DNA of 64,000 nucleotides, from assembly GCF_000473045.1 (NCBI RefSeq), contig NZ_AXAY01000007.1:62001-126000 (forward strand), written 5' to 3'. The notes under the pieces were generated by a model, which had not been told where the DNA came from, searched no databases, and saw nothing but the letters and a program-made list of their open reading frames with translations. This document shows, in pieces, positions 63,418 through 64,000 of this stretch (the stretch's first letter is position 1; every line of letters starts with the position of its first letter). Origin of the DNA: Bradyrhizobium sp. WSM3983 (GTDB lineage: Bacteria; Pseudomonadota; Alphaproteobacteria; Rhizobiales; Xanthobacteraceae). The translations under genes and the position numbers were made by a program.

Positions 63418-64000
63418 TGGAAGAGGTGCCGACCTCCGTTCTGTCCGCCGAACACTGTCACCTCGGCGAGGGGCCGACCTATGACGTCACCACCGACACC
63501 GCCTGGTGGTTCGACATTCGCGAGGGACGTCTGTTCGAGGCGCATCTTGGCAGCGGCGCGATCCGCATCCACGCGCTCGGCCGGATGGCGAGCGCGCTCG
63601 GGCGGATCGATGCCGAGCGCCAGCTGCTCGTCGCGGAAGATGGTTGTTACATCCGCACGCTCGCCGATAGCGCGATGACGTTGTTCTGTCCGCTCGAAGC
63701 GGACAATCCCGCGACGCGTTCCAATGATTGCCGCGTGCACCAATCCGGCACGTTCTGGATCGGCACCATGGGACGCAAGGCCGAACGAGGGCTAGGGGCG
63801 ATCTACGCGCTCCACCGCGGCAAGATCTCGACGCTGTTTCCGGGCATCAGCATTCCCAACTCGATTTGCTTCTCGCCGGATGGCGCGACAGGCTACTTCA
63901 CCGATACCGCGCGCGCCGTGCTTTATGCAGTGCCACTCAATCCCGCCACCGGCCTTCCGCGCGGTGAGCCGGAGGTGCTGTTGCGCCATACCGGCATCGG
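63414..64000 (+). CDS. SMP-30/gluconolactonase family lactonase (partial, cut by window end)
   Basis: At least 195 residues of a six-bladed beta-propeller lactonase are present. The start overlaps galM (ATGATG). Metal-binding features are the Glu in HLGEGPTYD and Asn/Asp in RSNDCRVHQSGTFWIGTMG; FSPDGATGYFTDT contains another conserved Asp. It would hydrolyse the aldonolactone made by the dehydrogenase, the second step of the oxidative pathway. The C-terminal third is missing from the window. Confidence 0.9.
   Translation, partial: MMEEVPTSVLSAEHCHLGEGPTYDVTTDTAWWFDIREGRLFEAHLGSGAIRIHALGRMASALGRIDAERQLLVAEDGCYIRTLADSAMTLFCPLEADNPATRSNDCRVHQSGTFWIGTMGRKAERGLGAIYALHRGKISTLFPGISIPNSICFSPDGATGYFTDTARAVLYAVPLNPATGLPRGEPEVLLRHTGI

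Overview
The window looks like a chromosomal segment of a Bradyrhizobium-type alphaproteobacterium. The evidence is its high GC, several palindromic intergenic repeat families that I associate with that genus, small secreted DUF3551/DUF1236/DUF2147-type proteins, and two FixK/FNR-type boxes. I see no rRNA, tRNA, CRISPR array, transposase or phage gene. Almost every base belongs to a recognisable gene. Family names come from reading the proteins, not from database searches.

Layout. (1) 1-6356: an NAD-dependent molybdenum formate dehydrogenase operon (fdsG-fdsB-fdsA-fdhD, minus strand) divergent from a LysR regulator. (2) 6360-17408: mixed housekeeping and accessory genes, minus strand: a PAS sensor kinase, a cation-efflux protein, an oxidoreductase, a nitronate monooxygenase, secreted small proteins, a coiled-coil membrane protein with an internal duplication, and a coupled FAH-fold enzyme/ketopantoate-reductase pair. 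(3) 17513-33912: an oxalate regulon: a CBS-domain protein, two tandem OxlT-like transporters, a 45-residue ORF, frc, oxc, a GntR regulator and an NDP-forming acyl-CoA synthetase. Six copies of a 17-bp palindrome (TGGYAT-N5-ATGCCA) lie upstream of these units. The regulon is interrupted at 21684-27268 by an Hsp70-like gene with a duplicated 3' end, small secreted proteins, a DUF2975/HTH pair and a cold-shock gene. (4) 33981-41451: an IclR regulator, an NYN/LOTUS protein, adenine deaminase, and the glyoxylate-to-glycerate genes gcl, hyi and glxR. (5) 41566-53167: a split ThDP decarboxylase with a divergent hydroxyacid dehydrogenase, an isolated FlgC-like protein, a small ORF behind a FixK box, a GNAT, a large basic amino acid decarboxylase, an Lrp/alanine dehydrogenase pair and a Baeyer-Villiger-type monooxygenase. 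(6) 53279-64000: a YeiH-family exporter, then a plus-strand sugar cluster: FAH-fold dehydratase candidate, YtfQ-R-T/YjfF-type ABC importer, FadR-type regulator, aldose 1-dehydrogenase, aldose epimerase and a lactonase cut by the window end.

How it works together (inference from families). Oxalate enters through the OxlT-like carriers, Frc makes oxalyl-CoA, Oxc releases CO2 and formyl-CoA, and formate is oxidised by FdsGBA to give NADH. Gcl/Hyi/GlxR assimilate glyoxylate. The right end is a non-phosphorylating (oxidative) route for an aldose such as L-arabinose or D-galactose: import, mutarotation, oxidation to lactone, hydrolysis, and later dehydration of the keto-deoxy acid. The most original signal is the GntR palindrome, which ties a small ORF and a CBS protein of unknown role to oxalate catabolism.
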